64,000 nt of DNA from Bradyrhizobium japonicum USDA 6 (GCF_000284375.1 NC_017249.1:7743001-7807000); one strand, 5' to 3'; positions 26,687 to 35,989 are shown, counted from the first letter of the stretch. Notes: generated from the letters alone by a model not told the origin. Made by a program: numbers and translations.

Positions 26687-29455
26687 CTACTCCGCCGCGT
26701 CCCGCATCTCCGCGCGCTCGGCCCTGGCCGCGCAGAACTTGAATTCCGGGATCTTGCCGAAGGGATCAAGCGCCGGGTTTGTCAACAGGTTGGCCGCCGC
26801 CTCCGCGTAGCAGAACGGCATGAACACCATGTTCTCGGGCACGTCGCGATCTGAGCGGACCTTGACCTCGACCGCACCGCGGCGGGTCTCCAGCCGGATG
26901 AAATCGCCGGGCGCGAGCTTCTTCCGGTGCATGTCCTTCGGCGACATGAACGCGACCGCCTCCGGCTCGATCTGGTCGAGCACCTGCGCGCGTCGGGTCA
27001 TCGAGCCGGTGTGCCAATGCTCGAGCACGCGGCCGGTTGAGAGCACCATCGGATATTCGGCGTCGGGCAGCTCATCCGGCGGGATGATATGGGCCGGCAC
27101 GATCTTGCCGCGGCCGCTCGCGGTCGGGAAGCCCGTGGTGAAGATGATCTCGTTGCCGGGCTTGTTCGGATCGTCGGCCGGATAGGTCACGGCACCTTCC
27201 CGCACCAGCCGCTCCCAGCTGATGTTCTTGAGCGACGGCATCAACTCCGCCATCTCGGTGTAGACGTCGCCGGGGCCGGAATAATTCCAGGGCAGGCCCA
27301 TCCGCTTGCCGATCTCCTGGATGATCCAGAGATCCTGCCGCGCATCGCCCGGCGGCTTGATCACCTGGCGCGCGAGCTGCACGCGGCGATCGGTGTTGGT
27401 GAAGGAACCTTCCTTCTCCGCAAAGGCCGAAGCCGGCAGGATGACGTCGGCGTGGAACGCGGTTTCGGTGACGAAGAGATCCTGCACGACGAGATGATCG
27501 AGCATGGCCAACGCCTGGCGCGCATGCTGGAGATCGGGATCGGACATCGCGGGATTCTCGCCCTCGATATACATGCCCGTGATCTCGCCGGCATGGATCG
27601 CGTTCATGATCTCGACCACGGTCAGACCGCGGACCGGATCGAGATCCTGGTGCCACAGTTTTTCGAAATTGCCGCGCAGATCGTCGCGGCTGACCGGCTG
27701 ATAGTCCGGCAGGAACATCGGGATCAGGCCGGCGTCGGAGGCGCCCTGCACGTTGTTCTGGCCGCGCAGCGGATGCAGACCGGTGCCGGGACGGCCGACC
27801 TGGCCGGTGATCAGCGCCAGCGCGATCAGGCAGCGCGCATTGTCGGTACCGTGGACGTGCTGGCTGATGCCCATGCCCCAGAAGATGATCGACGACTTTG
27901 CCCGCGCATAGGTGCGCGCAACCTCGCGCAGCGTTTGCGCCGGGATGCCGCAGATCGCCTCCATCTTCTCCGGCGTGAATTCCTTGATCTTCTCCTTGAG
28001 GTCCTCAAATCCCTCGGTGTAGCCGGCGATATACTGGTCGTCGGTCAGGCCTTCGGTGATGATCGTGTTGATCATCGCGTTCAGCATGGCGACGTCGGAG
28101 CCCGGCTTGAATTGCAGATGCTTGGTCGCGTGGCGCGACAGCGACTGCCGGCGCGGATCCATCACGAACAGCTTGGCGCCATTCTGCTTGACCGCGTTCT
28201 TGATGAAGGTCGCGGCGACCGGATGGTTTACGGTTGGATTGGCGCCGATCACGATGATGACTTCGGCATCCATCGCAGCCGAGAACGGCGCCGACACCGC
28301 GCCCGAGCTCAGGCCTTCGAACAGCGCCGCCACCGACGAGGCGTGGCAGAGCCGCGTGCAGTGGTCGACATTGTTGGAGCCGAAACCGGTGCGCACCAGT
28401 TTCTGGAACAGATAGGCCTCTTCATTCGAGCCCTTGGCCGAGCCGAAGCCGGCCAGCGCCTTCACGCCCTTCTCATCGCGGATCTTGACGAGGCCCTTGG
28501 CTGCGATGTCGAGCGCTTCTTCCCAGCTCGCTTCACGGAAATGCGTGAAGGGATTGGCCGGGTCGACCTGGTCGTTGGAATCCTTCTTCGCATTCGGCAG
28601 CCGCACCAGCGGCTTGGTCAGACGATGCGGATGGTGGATGTAGTCGAAGCCGAAGCGACCCTTGACGCAGAGACGATTGTGATTGGCCGGGCCGTCGCGC
28701 CCCTCGGCGTAGATCACCTTCTCGTCCTTGACCTCGTAGGTCACCTGGCAGCCGACGCCGCAGAACGGGCAGAGCGAATCCACCTTCTTGTCGGCATAGA
28801 CGACACGGGTCTGCTTCTCGTCGAGCATGACGGCCGGCATCAGCGCGCCGGTCGGGCAGGCCTGCACGCACTCGCCGCAGGCGACGCAGGTGGACTCGCC
28901 CATGGGATCGTCGAAGTCGAACACGATCTTCGAACCATGGCTGCGATACGCCATGCCGATGACGTCGTTGACCTGGACCTCGCGGCAGGCGCGCACGCAG
29001 AGGCCGCACTGGATGCAGGCGTCGAGATTGACGCGCATCGCCGGATGGCTGGCGTCGGTCGCCCAGCGCTCGGCGGCGGGGAAGCGGCTTTCGGTGACGC
29101 CTGTGGTCTCGGCCCAATGCCAGAACTTCGAATCCGGATCGTGCGAGGTCTCGCGCGCCGGCTGGTCGGCGACGAGCAGCTCCATCACCATCTTCTGCGC
29201 GGACACCGCACGCGCGGATTCGGTCTTCACCTTCATGCCGACCGACGGGGTGCGCTTGCAGGACGCGGCGAGCACGCGCTCGCCCTCGATCTCGACCATG
29301 CAGGCGCGGCAATTGCCGTCGGGGCGGTAGTCCGGCGCCGGCGAATAGCACAGATGCGGAATCTCGCGGCCCTGGCGTTTTGCAACTTGCCAGATCGTCT
29401 CGCCGGGTTTGGCTTCGACCTGCTTGCCGTCGAGCTCGAACGTAATCTTGGTCAT
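26687..29455 (-). CDS. fdsA: NAD-dependent formate dehydrogenase alpha (catalytic Mo/W) subunit
   Basis: Catalytic subunit of 922 residues oxidising formate to CO2. N-terminal 2Fe-2S domain (CYSPAPDYRPDGNCRAC), then two ferredoxin-type clusters (CIQCGLCVRAC and CVACGECVQAC), then the molybdopterin domain starting with the 4Fe-4S motif CPFCGVGC near residue 230. The active-site metal ligand is a Cys in VDHCTRLCHASS (about 365), not selenocysteine, with the family His close by. C-terminal dinucleotide-binding domain ends the chain. It overlaps fdsGB by four bases (ATGA). No separate fdsD-type delta gene follows. Cofactor genes mobA, moeA and fdhD are 5-10 kb away. Confidence 0.95.
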   Translation of the reverse strand: MTKITFELDGKQVEAKPGETIWQVAKRQGREIPHLCYSPAPDYRPDGNCRACMVEIEGERVLAASCKRTPSVGMKVKTESARAVSAQKMVMELLVADQPARETSHDPDSKFWHWAETTGVTESRFPAAERWATDASHPAMRVNLDACIQCGLCVRACREVQVNDVIGMAYRSHGSKIVFDFDDPMGESTCVACGECVQACPTGALMPAVMLDEKQTRVVYADKKVDSLCPFCGVGCQVTYEVKDEKVIYAEGRDGPANHNRLCVKGRFGFDYIHHPHRLTKPLVRLPNAKKDSNDQVDPANPFTHFREASWEEALDIAAKGLVKIRDEKGVKALAGFGSAKGSNEEAYLFQKLVRTGFGSNNVDHCTRLCHASSVAALFEGLSSGAVSAPFSAAMDAEVIIVIGANPTVNHPVAATFIKNAVKQNGAKLFVMDPRRQSLSRHATKHLQFKPGSDVAMLNAMINTIITEGLTDDQYIAGYTEGFEDLKEKIKEFTPEKMEAICGIPAQTLREVARTYARAKSSIIFWGMGISQHVHGTDNARCLIALALITGQVGRPGTGLHPLRGQNNVQGASDAGLIPMFLPDYQPVSRDDLRGNFEKLWHQDLDPVRGLTVVEIMNAIHAGEITGMYIEGENPAMSDPDLQHARQALAMLDHLVVQDLFVTETAFHADVILPASAFAEKEGSFTNTDRRVQLARQVIKPPGDARQDLWIIQEIGKRMGLPWNYSGPGDVYTEMAELMPSLKNISWERLVREGAVTYPADDPNKPGNEIIFTTGFPTASGRGKIVPAHIIPPDELPDAEYPMVLSTGRVLEHWHTGSMTRRAQVLDQIEPEAVAFMSPKDMHRKKLAPGDFIRLETRRGAVEVKVRSDRDVPENMVFMPFCYAEAAANLLTNPALDPFGKIPEFKFCAARAERAEMRDAAE

Positions 29456-31161
29456 TCGGCCGCTTCCTTGAACTCGTCAGGGAAATATTTGATCACGGTG
29501 GACAACGGATTCGATGCCGCCTGTCCGAGCCCGCAGATCGATGCATCGCGCATCGCCTTGCTCAATTCTTCCAGAAGTGCGCGGTTCCAGACCGGCTTCT
29601 GCATCAGCTGCGCCGCCTTCTGGGTTCCGACACGGCACGGCGTGCACTGGCCGCAGCTCTCGTCCTCGAAGAACTTCATGAGGTTCAGCGCGGCCGCGCG
29701 CACGCTGTCCTTTTGCGACAGGATCACGATCGCGGCTGAGCCGATGAAGCAGCCGTATTTCTCCAGCGTGCCGAAATCGAGCGGGATGTCGTCCATGGAC
29801 GCCGGCAGGATGCCGCCCGACGCGCCGCCCGGCAGGTACGCGTAGAACTGGTGCCCGTCGGCCATGCCGCCGCAATATTCGTCGATCAATTCGCGCACGG
29901 TGATGCCGGCGGGTGCCAGCTTCATGCCGGGGTTCTTGACGCGGCCCGAGACCGAGAAGCTGCGCAGGCCGTGACGCTCATGGCGGCCGTTGCCCTTCCA
30001 CCAGTCCGCGCCCTTCTCGACGATGTCGCGCACCCACCACAGCGTCTCGATGTTGTTGATCAGGGTCGGCAGGCCGAACAGGCCGACCTGGAACGGATAA
30101 GGCGGCTTGTGCCGGGGCAGACCGCGCTTGCCCTCGATGCTTTCGAGCAGCGAGGATTCCTCGCCGCAGATATAGGCGCCGGCGCCGCGGCGCATGTGCA
30201 GCGTCGGACCGCCCGGCGGAAGCTTTGCGATCTCGCGCTCGAGGATCTCGCGCGAAGCCGGATATTCGTCGCGCAGATAGATGTAGACGTCGGAGGCCTG
30301 CACGACATGCGCGCCGAGCAGCATGCCTTCGATGAAGCGATGCGGATCGCTTTCGAGATAGACGCGGTCCTTGAACGTGCCGGGCTCGCCCTCGTCGCCA
30401 TTGATCGCCATCAGCCGCGGGCCGGGTTCGCCCAGCACTGCGCGCCATTTCCGTCCTGTGGGGAAGCCGGCGCCGCCGAGACCGCGCAGCGAGGCGTCAT
30501 CGAGCGCTTTCAGCAGATCGTCCTTCGGCAATTCGCCCGAGCGCACGCGATTGAGCAGCTTGTAGCCGCCGCCGGCGATGTAGGCGTCGTAGTCAACGTA
30601 CTTCGGCAGATGCGCGTGGGTATCGCCGGCCTTCGCGGCCGCCATCACATTGGCGACGGTCGCGTGATCGACGAAGTTGTGACCGACCTCAGCCGCCGGC
30701 GCGGTATCGCAGCGGCCGACGCAGGGCGCGCGGACGACGCGGATGCCGGGACCCGATGTGCTCTGTAGATCCGCGAGCAGCTTCTCGCCGCCGAGCATCG
30801 CGCAGGTCAGTGAATCGCAGACGCGAATCGTCAGCGGCGCGACATCAGGCTCGCCTTCCTTCACCACGTCGAAATGCGCGTAGAAGGTCGCGGTCTCGAA
30901 CACCTCGGCGAAGGCGAGCTTCATCTCGTCGGCAAGCGCGGCGAGATGCGCGGCCGATATCTGGTGATATTTGTCCTGGATCAGGTGCAGATATTCGATC
31001 AGCAGATCGCGCCGCCGCGGCTTGTCGCCGAGCAGTTGCTCGATCTCGTGCGCGGCGGTGGGATTGACCTGCCGCCCCTTGGGCGTGGCCTTGGCGCGTC
31101 GGCGCCCCTCGCCCGGATGCTCGAATTCCCTGACCTTGTGAACGTCGTCGTTGCTGCTCAT
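29452..31161 (-). CDS. fdsB: formate dehydrogenase beta subunit, fused gamma-beta (NuoE-NuoF type)
   Basis: Diaphorase subunit of 569 residues passing electrons from FdsA to NAD+. Residues about 30-165 match the NuoE/FdsG 2Fe-2S protein (CDSLTCAMLGGE and CVGRCDTAPAAE). From about 190 the chain matches NuoF/FdsB: the NADH/FMN-binding LRGLGGAGFPTGRKW, GDEGEPGTFKDR, and a C-terminal 4Fe-4S site ESCGQCTPCRVG. In Cupriavidus and Rhodobacter these are separate fdsG and fdsB genes; here they form one polypeptide. ATG at 31161 has GGAGAA about 13 bases upstream. First gene of a two-gene operon; a GTATAC palindrome lies upstream. Confidence 0.94.
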   Translation of the reverse strand: MSSNDDVHKVREFEHPGEGRRRAKATPKGRQVNPTAAHEIEQLLGDKPRRRDLLIEYLHLIQDKYHQISAAHLAALADEMKLAFAEVFETATFYAHFDVVKEGEPDVAPLTIRVCDSLTCAMLGGEKLLADLQSTSGPGIRVVRAPCVGRCDTAPAAEVGHNFVDHATVANVMAAAKAGDTHAHLPKYVDYDAYIAGGGYKLLNRVRSGELPKDDLLKALDDASLRGLGGAGFPTGRKWRAVLGEPGPRLMAINGDEGEPGTFKDRVYLESDPHRFIEGMLLGAHVVQASDVYIYLRDEYPASREILEREIAKLPPGGPTLHMRRGAGAYICGEESSLLESIEGKRGLPRHKPPYPFQVGLFGLPTLINNIETLWWVRDIVEKGADWWKGNGRHERHGLRSFSVSGRVKNPGMKLAPAGITVRELIDEYCGGMADGHQFYAYLPGGASGGILPASMDDIPLDFGTLEKYGCFIGSAAIVILSQKDSVRAAALNLMKFFEDESCGQCTPCRVGTQKAAQLMQKPVWNRALLEELSKAMRDASICGLGQAASNPLSTVIKYFPDEFKEAAE

Positions 31162-31302
31162 GGAAACGTCGCGTTCTCCTCAAAAGCGCGATGAACTCAG
31201 GTGGAACCGCCATCGCGATCCGCCCTTATTTCCAGGCCTGACGATTGGGAACCGCGTCGCCGCGTCCCGCGGATCAAGCCTCATTCGAGGCAACTCTAGC
31301 CT

Positions 31303-31314
31303 CTGGTATACCAG
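31303..31314. promoter_or_regulatory. GntR-type palindrome upstream of the fds operon
   Basis: Perfect palindrome CTGGTATACCAG about 145 bp before the fds start codon. The form matches sites used by FCD-type GntR regulators, but no such gene is adjacent; the nearest is the tcu regulator 5.3 kb away, whose own site shares the GTATAC core. Confidence 0.5.
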
Positions 31315-31351
31315 ACGCCAAGCAAATTTAGAACGTCTCTATAATCATTTA

Positions 31352-31382
31352 GGAGGCGGGCAGCTGCCCCGCCACGCCTCCT
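31352..31382. terminator. GC-rich hairpin after the small exported gene
   Basis: GGAGGCGGGCAGCTGCCCC followed by GCCACGCCTCC can fold into a strong stem just past the end of the gene at 31410 (minus strand). An AT-rich stretch follows on that strand. No clean T-run is present, so it is a candidate only. Confidence 0.4.
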
Positions 31383-31409
31383 TACGCAAACTCAGCCGGA
31401 CCCCCGACC

Positions 31410-31682
31410 TCACGTCTTGTTCATGCACTCTTCGATGTAGAACCAGCGATCGTCGCCGGCGAGGCCCTTGGACTTCACGTCGGCGCGGCAGGCCTTGAGC
31501 TTCGGCTTGTTGGCCGCCCACTTGGCCTTCATGTCCTTCAGCTTCTGCATGGTGAGCTTGATCTTGCCCGGCTTGGCTTCGGTCGTTGCGGCAGAGGCCG
31601 CCGGCGGCGTCGTCTGCGCGGATGCGGCATGAAGGCCGGCGACAAGCAACACAGCCACAAGGCAAATTCGGGTGCGAACCAT
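31410..31682 (-). CDS. small exported PsiF-like protein
   Basis: Protein of 90 residues with a signal peptide (MVRTRICLVAVLLVAGLHAA, then SAQ). The mature part is Lys-rich and has two cysteines in the pattern KACRADVKSKGLAGDDRWFY then ECMNKT, similar to PsiF repeat proteins. ATG at 31682 is chosen because it places the signal peptide at the N-terminus; the frame opens at 31703. It lies between the OFA transporter and the fds operon on the same strand. The function of such proteins is not known; export to the periplasm is the main inference. Confidence 0.7.
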   Translation of the reverse strand: MVRTRICLVAVLLVAGLHAASAQTTPPAASAATTEAKPGKIKLTMQKLKDMKAKWAANKPKLKACRADVKSKGLAGDDRWFYIEECMNKT

Positions 31683-31775
31683 TTCAATCCCCCTAAGTCC
31701 CACTCTTGATGATGTCTAAAAGGCGAACGCCGCGGGACGCCGATGATCAGCATCCCGCGGCAGTCTCGACGGCGA

Positions 31776-33431
31776 TCAGAAGATCTTGACCGCGCTCTCC
31801 AGCGTCTTCCAGACACCCCAAAGCAGGGGAACGCCGACGAAGGCCCAGAACAGCGCCGCCTTGACGTCAAGCCCGCCAAACCCGATGCCGTAGGAGCCAT
31901 GCGGCCCCGCGGCAGCGGCGCTGGCGCTCGCCGCCTGCAGCTTGGCGACGTCGGCGTCCTTCATGTGCCACTTCGAATCGACCGGCTTGATCAGGTAGTT
32001 GCAGATCAGGCCCGCGATCAGCATCGCGCACAGGATGTACATGGTCGTGTTGTAGAGCTGATCGCGCGGCACGCCCGCCGCGAGCTGGAACTCGCGGATG
32101 TAGTTCACCACGACGGGACCGATGATGCCCGCGGTGGACCACGCCGTCAGCAGCCGGCCGTGGATGGCGCCGACGAACTGGGTCCCGAACATGTCGGCAA
32201 GGTAGGCCGGCACGGTGGCGAACCCGCCGCCATACATCGACAGGATGATGCCGAAGCCGAGTACGAACAGGAGCTTCGAGCCCATCGCCGCAAACGTCGG
32301 CGCCAGCGCGTAGAGCACGATGCCGAGGATGAAGAACGTGTAATAGGTGTTCTTGCGTCCGATCTTGTCCGACAGCGATGCCCAGAAGAAGCGGCCGCCG
32401 ATGTTGAACAGCGACAGCAATCCGGCGAAGCCCGCGGCGATCGCGGCGATCTGCGCCTTCTGCCCGGCATCGAGCGCGTTGAAGCCCACGTCCGGCAGAC
32501 CGATCAGCTTGCCGGCGAAGATCTCCTGGAGCATCGGCGAGGCCATGCCGATCACGCCGATGCCGGCCGACACGTTCAAGCACAGCACCCACCAGATCAG
32601 CCAGAACTGCGGCGTCTTGTGCGCGTCGTTGAGGTGCACGTTGTTCTTCGAGATCATCGCGTTGGCCTTGACCGGCGGAGTCCAGCCCTCGGGCTGCCAG
32701 CCGGGCGGCGGCAGGCGATAGCGGAACGCGCCGATCATCATGAACACGAAGTAGATGACGCCCATCGCGACGAAGGTCTCCCAGACGCCGACCGAGGTCG
32801 GGGTCTTGAAGTAGTTCATCAACAGGTTTGCCAGCGGCGCGCCGATCATGGCGCCGCCGCCGAAGCCCATGATGGCCATGCCGGTCGCCATGCCGCGGCG
32901 GTCCGGGAACCACTTCACCAGCGTCGACACCGGCGAGATATAGCCAAGGCCGAGACCGACGCCGCCGATCACGCCCGAGCCCAGCCACAACAGCCAGAGC
33001 TGATGGGTGTAGACTCCGATCGCACCGAGGAAGAGACCGCCGCACCAGCATAGGGCCGAGACGAACCCGGCCTTGCGCGGACCGACGCGCTCCAGCCAGC
33101 CGCCCCAAACCGCGGCCGCGATACCGAGCAGCACAAAAAAGAGCGTGTACATCCACCCCATGCTGGCGACCTTCCAGTCGCAGCTGGTCGTGAACAGCTC
33201 CTGAAACAGCGACATGTCTGCGCACGCCTTCGGCGCGGTCACCCCGATCGCGCGCGACAGCGGCAGCCAGAACACCGAGAAGCCGTAGGCCATGCCGATG
33301 CAGAGATGGATGCACAGCGCAGCCGGCGGCACCAGCCAGCGATTGAAGCCGGCGGTCGCGATGGTTCGCTCGCGATCCAGAAAACCTGCGCCGGCACCCG
33401 AAAGTGTTCCAGCGCTCTCGATTGTTGCCAT
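31776..33431 (-). CDS. OFA-family MFS transporter (oxalate/formate antiporter type)
   Basis: Inner-membrane transporter of about 550 residues with 12 or more helices. It belongs to the oxalate:formate antiporter group of the major facilitator superfamily: LVPPAALCIHLCIGMAYGFS near the N-terminus, LGYISPVSTLVKWFPDRRG in the loop 4-5 region, and GRFFWASLSDKIGRK. ATG at 33431 is supported by GGGGAGGAG six bases before. The central loop is longer than in OxlT, and one extra helix follows at the C-terminus (FWAFVGVPLLWGVWKTL). Being next to formate dehydrogenase, it may move formate or exchange oxalate for formate, but OFA proteins also carry other carboxylates. Confidence 0.88.
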   Translation of the reverse strand: MATIESAGTLSGAGAGFLDRERTIATAGFNRWLVPPAALCIHLCIGMAYGFSVFWLPLSRAIGVTAPKACADMSLFQELFTTSCDWKVASMGWMYTLFFVLLGIAAAVWGGWLERVGPRKAGFVSALCWCGGLFLGAIGVYTHQLWLLWLGSGVIGGVGLGLGYISPVSTLVKWFPDRRGMATGMAIMGFGGGAMIGAPLANLLMNYFKTPTSVGVWETFVAMGVIYFVFMMIGAFRYRLPPPGWQPEGWTPPVKANAMISKNNVHLNDAHKTPQFWLIWWVLCLNVSAGIGVIGMASPMLQEIFAGKLIGLPDVGFNALDAGQKAQIAAIAAGFAGLLSLFNIGGRFFWASLSDKIGRKNTYYTFFILGIVLYALAPTFAAMGSKLLFVLGFGIILSMYGGGFATVPAYLADMFGTQFVGAIHGRLLTAWSTAGIIGPVVVNYIREFQLAAGVPRDQLYNTTMYILCAMLIAGLICNYLIKPVDSKWHMKDADVAKLQAASASAAAAGPHGSYGIGFGGLDVKAALFWAFVGVPLLWGVWKTLESAVKIF

Positions 33432-33754
33432 GTACTCCTCCCCTGCAGTTGCCCTTCTGAGCAAGCCTGCCGCTGCAATCCTGGTCCTCAGCCCGTTGCG
33501 GCGCAGCCAACGGTCCCTGCTGCTCCGCAACAATCATTTGACGCGCGCCAGGATCGTCACGCGCATCCGAGTCGTTAACCCCTTGAGCGGGGCTCTATGC
33601 CGATACACCGCGCAGGCTTCGTGAGTTTGCCCCGTTCATCCGCGCATCGCAGACAAGACTCAACCTCCGCGCCTGCACAGAGGTTGTCAATTGGGGCAGA
33701 AGCAACGATTGATGTCGATAGACAAAAGGTAGGTATCAGCAGAGTGACCGCGCA

Positions 33755-34018
33755 CTACGAACGCAGCGCACCATTGGTTTTCTCTATCGAACCATTGATC
33801 TTTTCTATCAAGAACACGATGCGCGCCTCGTTGCGCTCGGTGATCTCCACCGTGTCGCCCGTCTCGCGGATCAGGTTCGGAATGTCAATCACCGACAAGG
33901 GATCGGTGCAGTGCACTTCGAGCTGATCGCCCGGCTGTAACGGCTTGAGCGCCTTGCGCGTCTTCAGGGCAGGCAGCGGGCATTTCAGCCCGGTGAGATC
34001 GAGCGTGGTTCTGGTCAT
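33755..34018 (-). CDS. TusA-family sulfurtransferase/sulfur-relay protein
   Basis: Small cytoplasmic protein of 87 residues with the TusA/SirA fold. The conserved Cys-Pro is in LDLTGLKCPLPALKTRK (Cys 13). TusA-type proteins carry persulfide sulfur for tRNA thiolation or for molybdenum cofactor enzymes; in E. coli TusA supports formate dehydrogenase through FdhD. Position between the OFA transporter and moeA makes the latter role likely here. ATG at 34018. The last 17 residues hold a small internal repeat (IEKINGSIEKTNGA) not typical of the family. Confidence 0.85.
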   Translation of the reverse strand: MTRTTLDLTGLKCPLPALKTRKALKPLQPGDQLEVHCTDPLSVIDIPNLIRETGDTVEITERNEARIVFLIEKINGSIEKTNGALRS

Positions 34019-34062
34019 GGGCGCAACATGGCGGGGTGAGGCGATGGCGTCAACGCGAGGCC

Positions 34063-35319
34063 TCAGAGCAAATCCGCATAGGACAAGAAACCTACGCTCT
34101 GTCCCGGCTCGACACGCGTGATGTCGTCGCCGAGTTCGATGAGGCCGTCGGTCTCGACCAGCGACGACAACAGGCCTGCGCCTTCGCGCGGAAACTTGAC
34201 CGCTTCCAACGCGCCGTCCTCTCCGCGCCGCAACGAGCTGCGAACATATTCGCGGCGGCCGATCTTCTTCTTGTAGGTGAACGCAGCGCGCACCGGGATC
34301 GGCAACAACGGCTCCGGCAGACTGCCCGCAAGCGCCAGCACCGTCGGCCGCACCACGTGGACGAAGGTGACGAAACTGGCGACGGGATTGCCGGGCAAGC
34401 CGATCAGCGGCGTGCCGCCGATGATGCCCATCGCCACGGGACGGCCGGGCTTGATCGCCATCCGCCACAGCACCAGCGAGCCGATGCTCTCGACTGCAGC
34501 CTTGACGTGGTCCTCCTCGCCGGTCGAGACGCCGCCGGTGGTGAGGATCAGATCGTGGCTGCCTGCAACCTGCTTCAATCCATCCGCGAGCGCATTGCGC
34601 TCGTCGCGCAAGATGCCGAGGTCGGAGACCTCGCAGCCGAGCCGGCGCAACATCGCCATCAGCATGAAGCGGTTGGAATCGAACAGCTGTGACGCCGCGC
34701 GCGGCTCGCCGGGCGAAGCCAGCTCGTCACCGGTCGAGAACACGGCGACGCGGATGCGCCTGACGACGTCGAGCCTGACAAGGCCGAATGCTGCAGCAAG
34801 CGCGACATGCTGCGGCAGCAAGCGCTGGCCGGCCCGCAGCGCGACGTGCCCTTGCGGAATGTCCTCGCCCGCCGGGCGGACATTCGCGCCGGGCTTCAGC
34901 CCCGGCGGCAGCACGATTCTGCCGGCCTCATCGAGGCGGACGTCTTCCTGCATGAAGACCGTCTCGGCGTCAGGCGGCATCGGCGCGCCCGTGAAGATGC
35001 GCGCAGTGTGGCCGGCCTTGATCGGCGCCTGTGCAAGGCCGCCTGCCTGGATGCGGCCGTCGAGCGGGAATGCCCGTTCCGCGCTTTCCGGAAGGTCGGC
35101 ATTGCGCACGGCGTAGCCGTCGACGGCGGAGTTCGTGAAGGGCGGCAGCGGCAGGGGCGCCGCGATATCGCGCGCGAGCACGCGCCCGTCGGCGTCAATG
35201 ACTGCCACGGTCTCGATATCGGCGATCGCATTGACGCGCGTGGTGATCAGACCAACGGCCTCGTCGACCGACATCATCGGTCCGCCGAAGGCAAAGCAAT
35301 CGTCCGACAGTTGCGCCAT
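34063..35319 (-). CDS. moeA: molybdopterin molybdenumtransferase
   Basis: Enzyme of 418 residues inserting molybdate into adenylylated molybdopterin. Typical features are the N-terminal PPFTNSAVDGYAVRNADLPE, the Mog-like domain with VAVFSTGDELASPGE and LILTTGGVSTGEEDHV, and PLIGLPGNPVASFVTF. Start 35319 is nine bases after the mobB stop, so mobB-moeA are one operon on the minus strand. One of three MoeA-like genes in the window and the only one of standard domain order and length, so it is taken as the housekeeping enzyme. Confidence 0.94.
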   Translation of the reverse strand: MAQLSDDCFAFGGPMMSVDEAVGLITTRVNAIADIETVAVIDADGRVLARDIAAPLPLPPFTNSAVDGYAVRNADLPESAERAFPLDGRIQAGGLAQAPIKAGHTARIFTGAPMPPDAETVFMQEDVRLDEAGRIVLPPGLKPGANVRPAGEDIPQGHVALRAGQRLLPQHVALAAAFGLVRLDVVRRIRVAVFSTGDELASPGEPRAASQLFDSNRFMLMAMLRRLGCEVSDLGILRDERNALADGLKQVAGSHDLILTTGGVSTGEEDHVKAAVESIGSLVLWRMAIKPGRPVAMGIIGGTPLIGLPGNPVASFVTFVHVVRPTVLALAGSLPEPLLPIPVRAAFTYKKKIGRREYVRSSLRRGEDGALEAVKFPREGAGLLSSLVETDGLIELGDDITRVEPGQSVGFLSYADLL

Positions 35320-35328
35320 GGTGCCTCG

Positions 35329-35856
35329 TCAGCGTATCGCGGCGCTTTTTGCCACCGCTTCCTCGACCGGCATCGCCGCACGCAGCAGCAATGCCGCGGC
35401 AGCCTCGATATCATCGAGATGGACGGTCGGCAGGCGGGTTTCAATGGCGATGTCGGTCGCAATCCCGACAATCCCGGGATCATCGGGAAACAGCAACGGC
35501 TTGTCGTTGGCGGCGCGATGCACCTCGATCTTGCGGTGCGGCTCGCGCTTGAAGCCCTCGACCACGACGAGATCGACGGCTGACAGCTTGCTCAGAAGCT
35601 CCGGCAGCCGTGGTTCCTCGGCGCCTCGCAACTCATGCATCAGGGCCCAGCGGTTCGACGACGCAACCAGCACCTCGGCCGCGCCGGCCTCGCGGTGGCG
35701 CCAGGAATCCTTGCCGGGCACGTCGACGTCGAACTGGTGATGGGCATGCTTGATGACGGAGACGCGCAGGCCTTGCGCGTTGAAATGCGGGATCAGCCGC
35801 GTCAACAGCGTGGTCTTGCCCGCACCACTCCAGCCCGCAAGGCCGATGACTTTCAT
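35329..35856 (-). CDS. mobB: molybdopterin-guanine dinucleotide biosynthesis accessory protein
   Basis: GTP-binding protein of 175 residues with a Walker A loop at the N-terminus (GLAGWSGAGKTTLLTRLIPH) and the MobB stretch VIKHAHHQFDVDVPGKDSWR followed by RHREAGAAEV. VVVEGFKREPHRKIEVHR holds the conserved EGFK. MobB binds GTP and aids MobA in forming the bis-MGD cofactor of DMSO-reductase-family enzymes such as formate dehydrogenase. It leads the mobB-moeA operon. MobA is encoded 1.1 kb away on the other strand. Confidence 0.94.
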   Translation of the reverse strand: MKVIGLAGWSGAGKTTLLTRLIPHFNAQGLRVSVIKHAHHQFDVDVPGKDSWRHREAGAAEVLVASSNRWALMHELRGAEEPRLPELLSKLSAVDLVVVEGFKREPHRKIEVHRAANDKPLLFPDDPGIVGIATDIAIETRLPTVHLDDIEAAAALLLRAAMPVEEAVAKSAAIR

Positions 35857-35912
35857 AACCGTTCGATCTCCGCCAACGGCTCGTCAGCCGATGGAACCCC
35901 TGGCCTCCCCCA

Positions 35913-35989
35913 TCATTGCGAGCGCAGCGAAGCAATCCAGACTGCCACCGTGGATATAGTTCTGGATTGCTTCGCTTCGCTCGCAATGA
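35913..35989. repeat. 77-bp dispersed palindromic element
   Basis: Two 29-bp arms, 35913-35941 and 35961-35989, are inverted copies with one mismatch around a 19-base loop. The arm core TCATTGCGAGCG...GAAGCAATCCAGA is of the kind repeated many times in Bradyrhizobium and Rhodopseudomonas chromosomes. It lies in the divergent gap between mobB and fdhD. Confidence 0.85.

Noticed and set aside
27089..29845. A 918-codon open frame opposite fdsA and the end of fdsB
   Set aside because: It mirrors the codon pattern of strongly supported fds genes, has no recognisable domain or ribosome site, and such long antisense frames are normal at this GC content.
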